DNA from: an uncultured Collinsella sp.
Lineage (GTDB): Bacteria; Actinomycetota; Coriobacteriia; Coriobacteriales; Coriobacteriaceae
NCBI GenBank assembly: GCA_959028445.1
Contig: CAUFRY010000001.1
Span: 55,364 to 119,363, forward strand
Length of the DNA: 64,000 bases
Direction: 5' to 3'
Shown in pieces: positions 7,907 through 15,183 of the stretch. Numbering within the stretch: position 1 is the first letter of the stretch; the number at the start of each line of letters is the position of its first letter. Under the pieces are notes generated by a model, which searched no databases, was not told the DNA's origin, and saw only the letters and a list, made by a program, of their open reading frames with translations. The translations under genes were made by a program, and so were the position numbers.

Positions 7907-8869
7907 ATGCACGCAACTGATTTTGGTCGCACGCTCATCATCGCCAACCCAGCCGCCCAGTCGGGCGCCGCGCGCGAAGTTGCCGAGCGCCTGCAACGCT
8001 TTTTGGACATGACCGCGCGCGCATCCCAGTTTGACCTGGTGCTGACCGAGCGCATGGGACACGCCAAGGAACTGGCCGCCCAGGCAACGGACTATCGCAC
8101 CGTTATCGCACTCGGCGGCGATGGCGTGATCCACGAGGTCGTCAACGGGCTTATGACGCAGGATGAGGCGGTCCGGCCCGCCCTTGCCGTCCTGCCCGTG
8201 GGCTCCGGCAACGATTTTGCCCAAACGCTCGGTATCGATGATTTCTCCGGCAAGGATTTTGGCGCGCTGCTCACCTGCGAGCTGCAGCGTCAGGATATCG
8301 GGCGGATTCGCTCATTGAGCCCTGCGAGCGGTAGCGGCGAGGCTTCCATTGAGTACTACGACCAGACGCTTTCGGTCGGCATCGATGCCGCCATCGGCCT
8401 TGGCACCACCGAGCTGCGCAAAAAGACGGGCCTCGCCGGCGCTCCGCTCTACACCCTATCGGGACTTGAGCAGTTTGGCCTACGCTATCGCAACTACCCC
8501 ATGACAGTCAGCTTTGACAGAGCGCCCGCCGAACGCGTGAGGGCGATTATCATGGCGATTCAGCTGGGTCCTACGTATGGCTCGGGCTATCGCATCTGCC
8601 CCGATGCCGACCCCTGTGACGGCACACTCGACGTCTGCTACGCCTGCGGCCCCGTCCCTCGCGCGGTTGCCCTGCCCATGTTCCTTTCGGCCAAAGACGG
8701 CCACCACACCAAGCTGCCACCGGTTCGCATGCGCCGCTGTCGCCATGCCGAGCTTACCTTTGAGGAGCCCGACTACCCCATCCAGGCCGACGGCGAGCCC
8801 GTTGTCGCCTCGCGCATCGAGGTCGACATCCTCGCCGGCGCCCTCCACGTCTGGCACCCCACCCGCTAA
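7907..8869 (+). CDS. Diacylglycerol kinase-family lipid kinase (DagK/YegS type)
   Basis: A soluble lipid kinase of 320 residues. The nucleotide-binding GGDGVIHEVVNG is at 70-81, preceded by the N-terminal strand TLIIANPAAQSG, and GSGNDFAQTLGI follows about 25 residues later. The C-terminal half is the beta-sandwich lipid-binding domain. In Gram-positives DgkB-type enzymes recycle diacylglycerol from lipoteichoic acid synthesis, but sphingoid or undecaprenol substrates cannot be excluded. I chose the ATG at 7907, seven bases after GGGAG; upstream in-frame starts at 7883 (ATG) and 7835 (GTG) have weaker sites. A perfect 25-bp palindrome starts eight bases after the stop. Confidence 0.82.
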   Translation: MHATDFGRTLIIANPAAQSGAAREVAERLQRFLDMTARASQFDLVLTERMGHAKELAAQATDYRTVIALGGDGVIHEVVNGLMTQDEAVRPALAVLPVGSGNDFAQTLGIDDFSGKDFGALLTCELQRQDIGRIRSLSPASGSGEASIEYYDQTLSVGIDAAIGLGTTELRKKTGLAGAPLYTLSGLEQFGLRYRNYPMTVSFDRAPAERVRAIIMAIQLGPTYGSGYRICPDADPCDGTLDVCYACGPVPRAVALPMFLSAKDGHHTKLPPVRMRRCRHAELTFEEPDYPIQADGEPVVASRIEVDILAGALHVWHPTR

Positions 8870-8876
8870 CCCAACC

Positions 8877-8947
8877 TAAGTTGCGGTGAAATAGGGACTG
8901 TCTTACGGCTTTAGCTGCATAAACAGTCCCTATTTCACCGCAACTTA
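8877..8947. repeat. Palindrome family A, copy 1 (25-bp perfect stem)
   Basis: Perfect 25-bp arms at 8877-8901 and 8923-8947 flank a 21-base loop. The outer part is TTGCGGTGAAATA and its complement, shared with copies at 29781 and 30721. It lies between convergent genes and may terminate transcription, but no T-run follows. Confidence 0.85.
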
Positions 8948-8955
8948 CGAGGAGG

Positions 8956-9336
8956 CTATTCCTCCCCGCCCGGCTTGCGACGGTTGGCCTTTTTAATGGC
9001 GTTGAAGTGCTTGTCATTAAGCCTGCGCTGGCGAGAGCGCTGAGGCACCTTGGTCTTTACGCGTCGACGCGGTGGACGCCCGCGACGCTCAAGCTCAGCG
9101 CGCAGCTTACGCAGGCAGCTCGCGCGATTCTGAAACTGGCTGCGGCTCTCACGCGCCGTCACGACAATCCCCGTGGGCCCATGTTTCATGCGCACCGCAG
9201 AGTCCGTCGTGTTCACGCCCTGCCCACCCGGACCCGTCGCGCGAAACACCTGTACCTCGCAATCGCGCGCCAGCTCCTCAACCGACATCTCGGCAAAGCG
9301 CGCATACTCGCGCCAGCCCATCTTGTTCTCGTCCAT
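8956..9336 (-). CDS. arfB: Peptide-chain-release-factor-like hydrolase (ArfB/YaeJ type)
   Basis: A 126-residue protein with the peptidyl-tRNA-hydrolysing GGQ motif in GPGGQGVN (35-42), followed by SAVRMKHGPTGIVV and a strongly basic C-terminal tail (RRGRPPRRRVKTKVPQRSRQRR). This layout is that of codon-independent rescue factors, which bind stalled ribosomes through the basic tail placed in the empty mRNA channel. The ATG at 9336 is five bases after GGGAGGTG. It lacks the stop-codon-reading domain of RF1/RF2. A role limited to other RF-1-domain rescue proteins is the only realistic alternative. Confidence 0.85.
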   Translation of the reverse strand: MDENKMGWREYARFAEMSVEELARDCEVQVFRATGPGGQGVNTTDSAVRMKHGPTGIVVTARESRSQFQNRASCLRKLRAELERRGRPPRRRVKTKVPQRSRQRRLNDKHFNAIKKANRRKPGGEE

Positions 9337-9361
9337 ATCAACACCTCCCCTCATACAAAAA

Positions 9362-9392
9362 ATGTGACAAAGGGACAGTCCCTTTGTCACAT
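9362..9392. repeat. 31-base perfect palindrome
   Basis: Fifteen-base arms around a single central A (left arm ATGTGACAAAGGGAC). It lies between the xpt stop and the arfB start on the minus strand and could end the xpt transcript. No T-run follows. Confidence 0.85.
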
Positions 9393-9419
9393 CGCATACC
9401 AATCGCTTGTGTTGCGCGC

Positions 9420-9998
9420 TTAGGCGAAGGTGATCTCGCCGTTCTCGCAGTCCATATCGGCGATACGGGCCAAGCTCTCAACGCGGAAGCCGCGCTTACG
9501 GAGCTTATCGCCGCCGCCCTGGAAGCCCTTCTCAACGGCAATGCCAATGCCGGCAACTTCGGCGCCCGCAGCCTCGCAGATCTTAATAAGGCCCTCAAGC
9601 GCGCAGCCGTTGGCCAGGAAGTCGTCGATAATCAGGACCTTATCGCCCTCGGACAGAAAGCGCTTGCCGACAATGACCGGGTACTCCTTCTGCTTGGTAA
9701 AGGAATAGATGGTCGTGGCATACTGCTCGCCGTCAAGGTTGATGGACTGGGCCTTCTTTGCAAAGACCACCGGCACGCCGCCAAAATGCTGAGCTGCGAT
9801 GCAGGCCATACCAATACCCGAAGCCTCAATCGTCAGGATCTTGTTGATCTCGACACCCTCGAACAGACGGGCCCATTCGGCGCCCATGTGGTCGAACAGC
9901 TCAACGTCGCACTGGTGGTTGAGGAAGGCATCAACCTTAAGGACGTTACCGGCCTTTACGATGCCGTCATGGCGAATACGATCCTCAAGCTCCTGCAT
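9420..9998 (-). CDS. xpt: Xanthine phosphoribosyltransferase
   Basis: Salvages xanthine to XMP using PRPP in the cytoplasm. The 192-residue protein has the PRPP-binding loop VLIIDDFLANG (121-131), the Xpt-typical N-terminus with FLNHQCDVELFDHMG, and the ILTIEASGI segment that forms the base pocket. Length matches the family. The ATG lies about seven bases after AGAAGGGG. I looked for a purine riboswitch upstream and found no GGATATGG or related aptamer signature. A 31-base palindrome follows the gene. Confidence 0.93.
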   Translation of the reverse strand: MQELEDRIRHDGIVKAGNVLKVDAFLNHQCDVELFDHMGAEWARLFEGVEINKILTIEASGIGMACIAAQHFGGVPVVFAKKAQSINLDGEQYATTIYSFTKQKEYPVIVGKRFLSEGDKVLIIDDFLANGCALEGLIKICEAAGAEVAGIGIAVEKGFQGGGDKLRKRGFRVESLARIADMDCENGEITFA

Positions 9999-10155
9999 GG
10001 CGCAACCCCTTCTCGCGGCAACGATACCGCGCGATTAATAAACGTTGTTCGATAGTCTACCACGGACCGACCCCCGCCCGCCCCACAAGCCACATCGCAC
10101 CACAAACCAGTCTTTTTGGGACGGCGCGAATCGTGGCAGACAGCCTCCCAACATG

Positions 10156-11460
10156 CTAATGGCGGGCGCGCATCTTCACCAAACGCACCATGGCAAGCGC
10201 AAAGCCCACGGCGGCCACAGCCATGAGTACGTAGAACACCGAGCGAAAGCCGAATAGGAATACGTCCGGACGACCTGTAACAAAACTGGTCACGGCCTCG
10301 CCCATTGCCACGCTCATCTGCCCATACAGGATATGCGACGCCGCCGTAATGCCGAGCGCCATGCCGGCGTAGCGTGCCAAACTACCCAGGCTGCCCGCAA
10401 AGCCGAGCGCTTCGCGCGGAGCCGAGCCCATATACAGCGAGTTGTTGGGGCTCTGGAAAATCGACGTACCGCACGACATAAACGCGGCACAGCACACAAT
10501 CACAGGGATGGAAGAGTGCTCGTCGAGCGTACTTACCGCAAAGAGCCCGCACACGTACACGCCCAGGCCGACCGCCGTGGGACCCTCGCAGCCAACACGG
10601 TCCGAAACCGCACCCGAAAGCGGGCCGATAAAGGCATTCACCATCGGCAGCGCCAAAAACAGCAATCCGGAAATGTCGGAACCAAAGCCGTGGGCGTCCT
10701 GAAAATAGAACGGCAGGATAAACTCGGATGCGCCAATACCAACGAACACGATGAGCATGCAGGCAAGATTGATGGTGAAGGCCGAATTTGCAAAGCAGCG
10801 ACGCGCGGCCTCCGCCAGCGACATGGGGCGCTCGCCGGCCTCCGGCTTTACATGCGGCAGCGTGTAGAGCCCCACGATAAACGAGATGACGCCAATGGGC
10901 AGGTTGATGAGGAAGATGCTCTCCCAAGGAAAGCTTGCCACCAGCATGCCGCCGAGCACGGGGCCACACATCATGCCGAGGGCCACAAAGGTCGCGAGAA
11001 TACCCATAGCACGGCCTCGTTCGCGCGCCGGAAACGACTCGGTGATGATACCCATGTTGTTAGCCATGGCCGCCGCGCAACCGACACCCTGAACAATGCG
11101 TGCCAGGATAAGAACCTCGAGCGAGGCCGAAAGGCCGCACAGCAGCGAACCGACCGAAAAGACGATGACACCCAGCTGGAACACATTCACCTTGCCGCGC
11201 ACGTCACCCAGACGGCCAAACGGCAACATAGCCACGCATGTCGCAAGCAGGTACACCGAGCTCACCAGCTGAATGCGATCGAGGCCCACGCCCAGCTCCT
11301 TTTGCATCACGGGCAGCGCCACGGTCACGACGGTCGAATCCAAACACACCATAAACGTCATGATGAGCACGGTAAATAGAATCGCCCATTTGTTCTTGCC
11401 ATGGGTGTCGCCCTCTAGGGCAATATGCTCGCGGCGCAGCTGCTCTGCAGTTTTCTCCAT
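10156..11460 (-). CDS. MFS multidrug-type exporter (DHA2/EmrB-like)
   Basis: A 434-residue integral membrane protein. After a charged 30-residue N-terminal tail the first helix reads WAILFTVLIMTFMVCLDSTVVTVALP, the DHA2 motif D-T-V-N-V-A-L-P in a variant form. LARIVQGVGCAAAMANNMGIITESFPARERGRAMG matches motif C/A2 of drug:proton antiporters. Its substrate is not predictable. I chose the second of two ATGs (11460) because AAAGG sits six bases before it and touches the first. The gene lies downstream of the metY terminator, so it is probably transcribed on its own. Confidence 0.83.
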   Translation of the reverse strand: MEKTAEQLRREHIALEGDTHGKNKWAILFTVLIMTFMVCLDSTVVTVALPVMQKELGVGLDRIQLVSSVYLLATCVAMLPFGRLGDVRGKVNVFQLGVIVFSVGSLLCGLSASLEVLILARIVQGVGCAAAMANNMGIITESFPARERGRAMGILATFVALGMMCGPVLGGMLVASFPWESIFLINLPIGVISFIVGLYTLPHVKPEAGERPMSLAEAARRCFANSAFTINLACMLIVFVGIGASEFILPFYFQDAHGFGSDISGLLFLALPMVNAFIGPLSGAVSDRVGCEGPTAVGLGVYVCGLFAVSTLDEHSSIPVIVCCAAFMSCGTSIFQSPNNSLYMGSAPREALGFAGSLGSLARYAGMALGITAASHILYGQMSVAMGEAVTSFVTGRPDVFLFGFRSVFYVLMAVAAVGFALAMVRLVKMRARH

Positions 11461-11486
11461 ATCCATCCTTTCAAGTGGCGCAATGC

Positions 11487-11532
11487 AAAAAAGGGGCCCC
11501 AATCGCCTGTAAACAGTCGCAATTGGGGTCCC
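11487..11532 (-). terminator. Intrinsic terminator after the sulfhydrylase gene
   Basis: GGGACCCCAATTGCG pairs with its near-complement ending GGGGCCCC on the minus strand and is followed by TTTTTT. It separates the sulfhydrylase gene from the MFS gene. Confidence 0.85.
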
Positions 11533-11601
11533 GCCTACGGAATCGGAACGAAAGGCCACCGAAGCTTTCTGCCAGCATCGGCGCCTTGTGCGAACGCTAG
11601 C

Positions 11602-12885
11602 CTAGCACTGCTCGAGCGCCTGCTCAAGGTCGGCAATCAGATCGGCCGTGTCCTCGAGGCCGCACGACAGGCGCACCATGTCGGCGGAGATACCGCAGGC
11701 GATGAGCTCCTCATCGTTCATCTGGCGATGCGTGGCATTAGCGGGATGCAGGCAGCAAGTACGGGCGTCGGCCACGTGCGTGGCGATCTGGGCGAGCTTG
11801 AGGCTCTTCATAAAGGTCTCGGCCGCCGCGCGACCACCATTAAAGCCAAAGCTCACAACGCCGCAGGTACCGTTTGGCATGTACTTCTGAGCGAGGTCAT
11901 AGTACTTGTCGCCCTCCAGGCCCGGATAGCTCACGAAGCGCACCTTGGGATGGCTCTGCAGGAACTTGGCAACGGCCAGGCCGTTCTCGCAATGACGCGG
12001 CATGCGCACATGCAGGCTCTCGAGCGAGCTGTTCAAGAAGAACGCCGCCTGCGGGTTCTGCATGGGGCCAAGATCGCGCATGAGCTGCGCGGTGGCCTTG
12101 GTAATGAAGGCGCCCTCGCGACCGAACTTCTCGGCATAGGTCACGCCATGGTAGCTCTCGTCAGGCGTGGTGAGACCCGGGAACTTGTCCGCATGGGCCA
12201 TCCAGTCAAACTGGCCGTGGTCGACGATCACGCCGCCCAGGTAGGCAGCATGTCCATCCATGTACTTGGTGGTGGAGTGCGTAACGATGTCGGCGCCCCA
12301 CTCAAAGGGACGGCACATCACGGGCGTCGGGAAGGTGTTGTCGACCATCAGCGGCACGCCGTGGTCATGTGCGGCCTTGGCAAAGCGCTCAATATCGAGC
12401 ACGGCAAGGGCGGGATTTGCGATCGTCTCGCCAAAGACGAGCTTTGTGTTGGGCTGAAAGGCAGCCTCCAGCTCCTCATCGGTGCAGTCGGGAGCGACGA
12501 ACGTGCAGGTCACGCCCATGCGGCCCATGGTGTGGGCGAGCAGGTTATACGTACCGCCGTAAATGGCAGAGCTTGCGACCACGTGATCGCCGGCACCGGC
12601 AACGTTAAAGATCGCGAGGAAGTTCGCAGCCATGCCCGAACTCGTGAGCATCGCTGCGGTGCCGCCCTCCATCTCGCAGATCTTGGCGGCAACCAAATCG
12701 CACGTGGGGTTCTGCAGACGGCTGTAGAAGTAGCCAGACTCCTCCAGGTCAAACAGCTTGCCCATGTGCTCCGACGTGTCGTACTTCCACGTGGTGGACT
12801 GGTAGATAGGCACCTGGCGCGGCTCGGCATCTCCCGGGTGATAGCCGCCCTGAACACATGTAGTACCGATGGTCTGCTCGCTCAT
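11602..12885 (-). CDS. metY: O-acetylhomoserine sulfhydrylase (aminocarboxypropyltransferase)
   Basis: PLP enzyme that makes homocysteine (or methionine with methanethiol) from O-acetylhomoserine. The 427-residue protein belongs to the Cys/Met-metabolism fold-type I family: SRLQNPTCDLVAAKICEMEGG, the LMVDNTFPTP strand before the cofactor, and the PLP lysine in HSTTKYMDGH (Lys207). The length and MTSSGMAANF-like TSSGMAANFLAIF favour MetY over MetB/MetC. The ATG follows GGGAG at seven bases. I found no SAM riboswitch or T-box in its leader. Confidence 0.9.
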   Translation of the reverse strand: MSEQTIGTTCVQGGYHPGDAEPRQVPIYQSTTWKYDTSEHMGKLFDLEESGYFYSRLQNPTCDLVAAKICEMEGGTAAMLTSSGMAANFLAIFNVAGAGDHVVASSAIYGGTYNLLAHTMGRMGVTCTFVAPDCTDEELEAAFQPNTKLVFGETIANPALAVLDIERFAKAAHDHGVPLMVDNTFPTPVMCRPFEWGADIVTHSTTKYMDGHAAYLGGVIVDHGQFDWMAHADKFPGLTTPDESYHGVTYAEKFGREGAFITKATAQLMRDLGPMQNPQAAFFLNSSLESLHVRMPRHCENGLAVAKFLQSHPKVRFVSYPGLEGDKYYDLAQKYMPNGTCGVVSFGFNGGRAAAETFMKSLKLAQIATHVADARTCCLHPANATHRQMNDEELIACGISADMVRLSCGLEDTADLIADLEQALEQC

Positions 12886-13070
12886 ATCTAGCTCCCTTGC
12901 CTGGGTTACGTTTTATTCGGTTCACGATACCGCTACCCTGTACCCCTCTCAACCCATCCCCAAGGTAGGTTAAGGGACAAATTGATCAGGGGTATTTATC
13001 TCAAGCCTTGGGCATTTGCTCGATAGATAAAAATGAGGCATACATGAAGCTCTCGATGATTACATGCCCC

Positions 13071-13102
13071 GTCACGGGTACCATAGGCGGGTACACCGTG
13101 AC
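13071..13102 (+). promoter_or_regulatory. Hairpin directly before the ribosome site of the C_GCAxxG_C_C gene
   Basis: GTCACGG-GTACC (13071-13082) pairs with GGTAC-A-CCGTGAC (13090-13102), 12 bp with one bulged A and a 7-base loop. The AAGGAG site starts two bases later. It could modulate translation, or it may simply lie inside the coding region if the upstream ATG at 13044 is the real start. Confidence 0.4.
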
Positions 13103-13115
13103 CAAGGAGACAACG

Positions 13116-13562
13116 ATGAAGCAAATCGATACGGCCCAGCTCGACATCACCGCCTGTCAGGTTCAAGCTGCCGAATATCACGCCCGTGGCTTCAACTGCG
13201 CACAGGCCGTCGCCTGCACGCTCGCGCCCGCCGTCGGGCTCGACCCCCAGACCGCCTTTACCCTCACCGAGGGCTTTGGCGCCGGCATGGGTGGCATGAC
13301 CGAGACCTGCGGCGCCATCTCGGGCGCCGTGGCCATCATGGGCTTCGTGATGAGCGACGGCATGGAAAACCCCAAGACTAAGGGCCAGACCTACAAGCTG
13401 TCGCGCGAAATCGCCAAGCGTTTTGGCGAGAAGAACACGACGACCATCTGCGGCACGCTCAAAGGCATCGGATCGGACAAGGGTCCGCTCCGCAGCTGTC
13501 CCGGCTGCATCGACGATGCCGTCGAGATCGCCTGCGATGTGCTAAAGCAGCTCGCCGAGTAA
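13116..13562 (+). CDS. C_GCAxxG_C_C family (putative redox-active) protein
   Basis: A 148-residue protein with the spaced cysteines that name this family: FNCAQAV (Cys28), TCGAISGAV (Cys65), ICG (Cys112) and SCPGCIDDA (Cys128, Cys131). The glycine-rich GFGAGMGGM precedes the second cysteine. The family is thought to bind metal or act in redox chemistry but its substrate is not established. The ATG at 13116 has AAGGAG six bases upstream. An in-frame ATG at 13044 with GAGG five bases upstream would add 24 residues, so the start is uncertain. It converges on the YigZ-family gene with a shared terminator. Confidence 0.78.
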   Translation: MKQIDTAQLDITACQVQAAEYHARGFNCAQAVACTLAPAVGLDPQTAFTLTEGFGAGMGGMTETCGAISGAVAIMGFVMSDGMENPKTKGQTYKLSREIAKRFGEKNTTTICGTLKGIGSDKGPLRSCPGCIDDAVEIACDVLKQLAE

Positions 13563-13580
13563 ACGGCAGCAACAGAAAAA

Positions 13581-13629
13581 CGACGGCCGTCGCGCTTGGA
13601 ATCCATCCAAAAGCACGCCGGCCGTCGTC
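13581..13629. terminator. Bidirectional terminator between convergent genes
   Basis: ACGACGGCCG (13581-13590) pairs perfectly with CGGCCGTCGT (13620-13629); the interior can pair further (CTTGGA with TCCAAAAG). A-run before and T-rich end after allow use by both the C_GCAxxG_C_C gene and the YigZ-family gene. Confidence 0.7.
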
Positions 13630-13630
13630 G

Positions 13631-14266
13631 TTAGAACTCGGCAAACTCGGGAGCACCGACCTCAATCTCCTCGCGCCCCGCCATAAGCTCGCGCATCTTA
13701 GCGCAAAATGGCTCCTGCTCCCCCGCCTTAAACACCAAATGAAGTGTCACGGCATCCGCGTAATCGGTATCCGAAACCTTGGCACCCGAATCCTGCGCCA
13801 AACGAAGTACCTGCTCGTACTGCGGATAGGCCACATGCACGTCAACCGGCACGACGCTTGTCATCTCAACGATCTGCCCGGCCTCCTGAGCCGCGGCCAC
13901 CGCTGCCTGCGTCGCCGCGGTATAGGCGCGTACCAAGCCACCAGGCCCCAACAGCGTGCCACCAAAATAGCGCGTCACTACGCAGCAAACATTTTTGAGC
14001 TCCGCGCCGCGCAACACCTCGAGCGTCGGCATACCGCTTGTGCGGCTCGGCTCACCATCATCGCTCTGGCGTTCGCGTCCATCGACCAAAATCCACGCGG
14101 GAACATTGTGCCGAGCGTTGTAATGACGCTTGCGAACCATCTCGATAAAGGCATTCGCCTCATCCTCGGACTCAATATGGACCAGCTGGGCAATAAACCG
14201 GCTCTTGCGGTCCACAAACTCGCCCGAAGCCTCAATATTCGATTGCAGAGTAAAATAGCTGTCCAA
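13631..14266 (-). CDS. YigZ/IMPACT family protein
   Basis: A 211-residue protein of the UPF0029 (IMPACT) family. It begins with SGEFVDRKSRFIAQL and contains RHYNARHNVPAWIL, DDGEPSRTSGMPTLEVL and VTRYFGGTLLGPGGLVRAY, the family's characteristic stretches. A C-terminal ferredoxin-like domain (about 140-211) completes it. Family members are linked to translation control in eukaryotes; the bacterial function is not settled. The start is a TTG: two consecutive TTG codons are available, and I prefer the second because GAGGGG is then five bases away. Confidence 0.82.
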   Translation of the reverse strand: MDSYFTLQSNIEASGEFVDRKSRFIAQLVHIESEDEANAFIEMVRKRHYNARHNVPAWILVDGRERQSDDGEPSRTSGMPTLEVLRGAELKNVCCVVTRYFGGTLLGPGGLVRAYTAATQAAVAAAQEAGQIVEMTSVVPVDVHVAYPQYEQVLRLAQDSGAKVSDTDYADAVTLHLVFKAGEQEPFCAKMRELMAGREEIEVGAPEFAEF

Positions 14267-14379
14267 CAAAGCCCCTCAACAAAACTAAGCGCTGCAACAA
14301 ACAGCCTCAATCATACGGCAAAGACAGCACCGTTGACCTCGCCAACAAGAACGGAAACGCCAATGATACCGTCACCAAC

Positions 14380-14494
14380 AGCGAGAACCCGTCAGCGCGA
14401 GCAAGGTGCCTTGAAAGACAAGGGCATTGACCTTATGGTCATGCCCGAAGGCTTGAAAGGCAGATTGCCGCGCTGACGGGTTCGCAGCGTCAAC
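14380..14494. ncRNA. Structured RNA-like element, copy 1
   Basis: A 115-base element closed by a perfect 14-bp stem (AACCCGTCAGCGCG, 14386-14399, with 14469-14482). Inside, GCAA-GGT-GCCTT faces AAGGC-AGA-TTGC, and GGGCA-T-TGACC pairs with GGTCATGCCC around a TTAT loop. TTGAAAG occurs on both sides of the inner hairpin. A second copy at 17471 keeps the internal loops but has different, still paired stems. It begins just after the 3' end of rnpB on the minus strand. Which strand is transcribed is not known. Confidence 0.55.
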
Positions 14495-14499
14495 AAAGT

Positions 14500-14864
14500 G
14501 CTGAGTGGGCCGATAAGCCGGGTTCTGTCGTGAACGGTCATTTATCTTGTCTGCACGTTACCGTGCAGCTCCACGCACGCTACCCGAACGCGGACCGGGC
14601 CGGCCCATAGCGTTCCTATTCGCGCTTGCTCCGGATGGGGCTTGCCAAGCCGCCGTGTTGCCACGACGCTGGTGGTCTCTTACACCACCGTTTCAGCTTT
14701 TCCCTTTACGCCTTGCGGCGCAGGTGGGAGTCTTCTTTTCTGCGGCGCTTTCCGTCGGATCACTCCGCCCGGCCGTTAGCCGGCATCCCGCCCTCTGGAG
14801 CCCGGACTTTCCTCACGCGTGCTGCAAGCAGCACATCGCGCGACCGTCTGGCCCACTCAGCAGT
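14500..14864 (-). ncRNA. rnpB: RNase P RNA
   Basis: Catalytic RNA that matures tRNA 5' ends. On the minus strand the molecule starts with GAGTGGGCCAGACGGTCGC and the universal GAGGAAAGTCCGGGCTCC follows. It ends with ACAGAACCCGGCTTATCGG and CCCACTCAGC, so the 5' and 3' ends pair (GAGTGGGCC with GGCCCACTC). The AAGGGTGAAA-like core appears as AAAGCTGAAACGGTGG. Length of about 365 fits type A. The ends were placed from the terminal pairing and are accurate to a few bases. Confidence 0.95.
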
Positions 14865-14869
14865 GCAAG

Positions 14870-14896
14870 AGTGTAACACACCGTTGCCGCAGGCAA
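14870..14896 (-). promoter_or_regulatory. Candidate rnpB promoter
   Basis: On the minus strand TACACT (14870-14875) lies about six bases before the rnpB 5' end, with TTGCCT (14891-14896) 15 bases upstream. The spacing is short, so this is tentative. Confidence 0.35.
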
Positions 14897-15125
14897 TGGC
14901 ACAACGCAAACGCTCGACACGATAAACCAAGAACCGCCATGCGTTACAATGGTCCTGTCGATGGGCAACGTCGTCAGTCGAGACGCGACCGCGCTCCGCA
15001 CCCCTCCGTCTACTCGGTGTGTTCCCGCCTCCTCCCCGAGGCGGGATGTCGGCATTTTTCATGCACCGACAACCAAATAGCCTGCAGACAGCATGGGCAG
15101 CATCGCGCGCCTCAGCAGCAAATGC

Positions 15126-15157
15126 AAAAAGGGACCCGTCCTTTGCGGACGGATCCC
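15126..15157 (-). terminator. Terminator of rpsA
   Basis: GGGATCCGTCC and GGACGGGTCCC pair around a 5-base loop (one mismatch) on the minus strand and are followed by TTTTT, 27 bases after the rpsA stop. Confidence 0.85.
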
Positions 15158-15183
15158 TTAAAACAAGTGATCGTCAAACCGAT

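Noticed and set aside
9999..10155. Purine riboswitch before xpt
   Set aside because: None of the conserved junction sequences is present.
12886..13010. SAM riboswitch or T-box before the sulfhydrylase gene
   Set aside because: No aptamer core, no GGTGGTACCGCG-like T-box sequence and no terminator pair were found.
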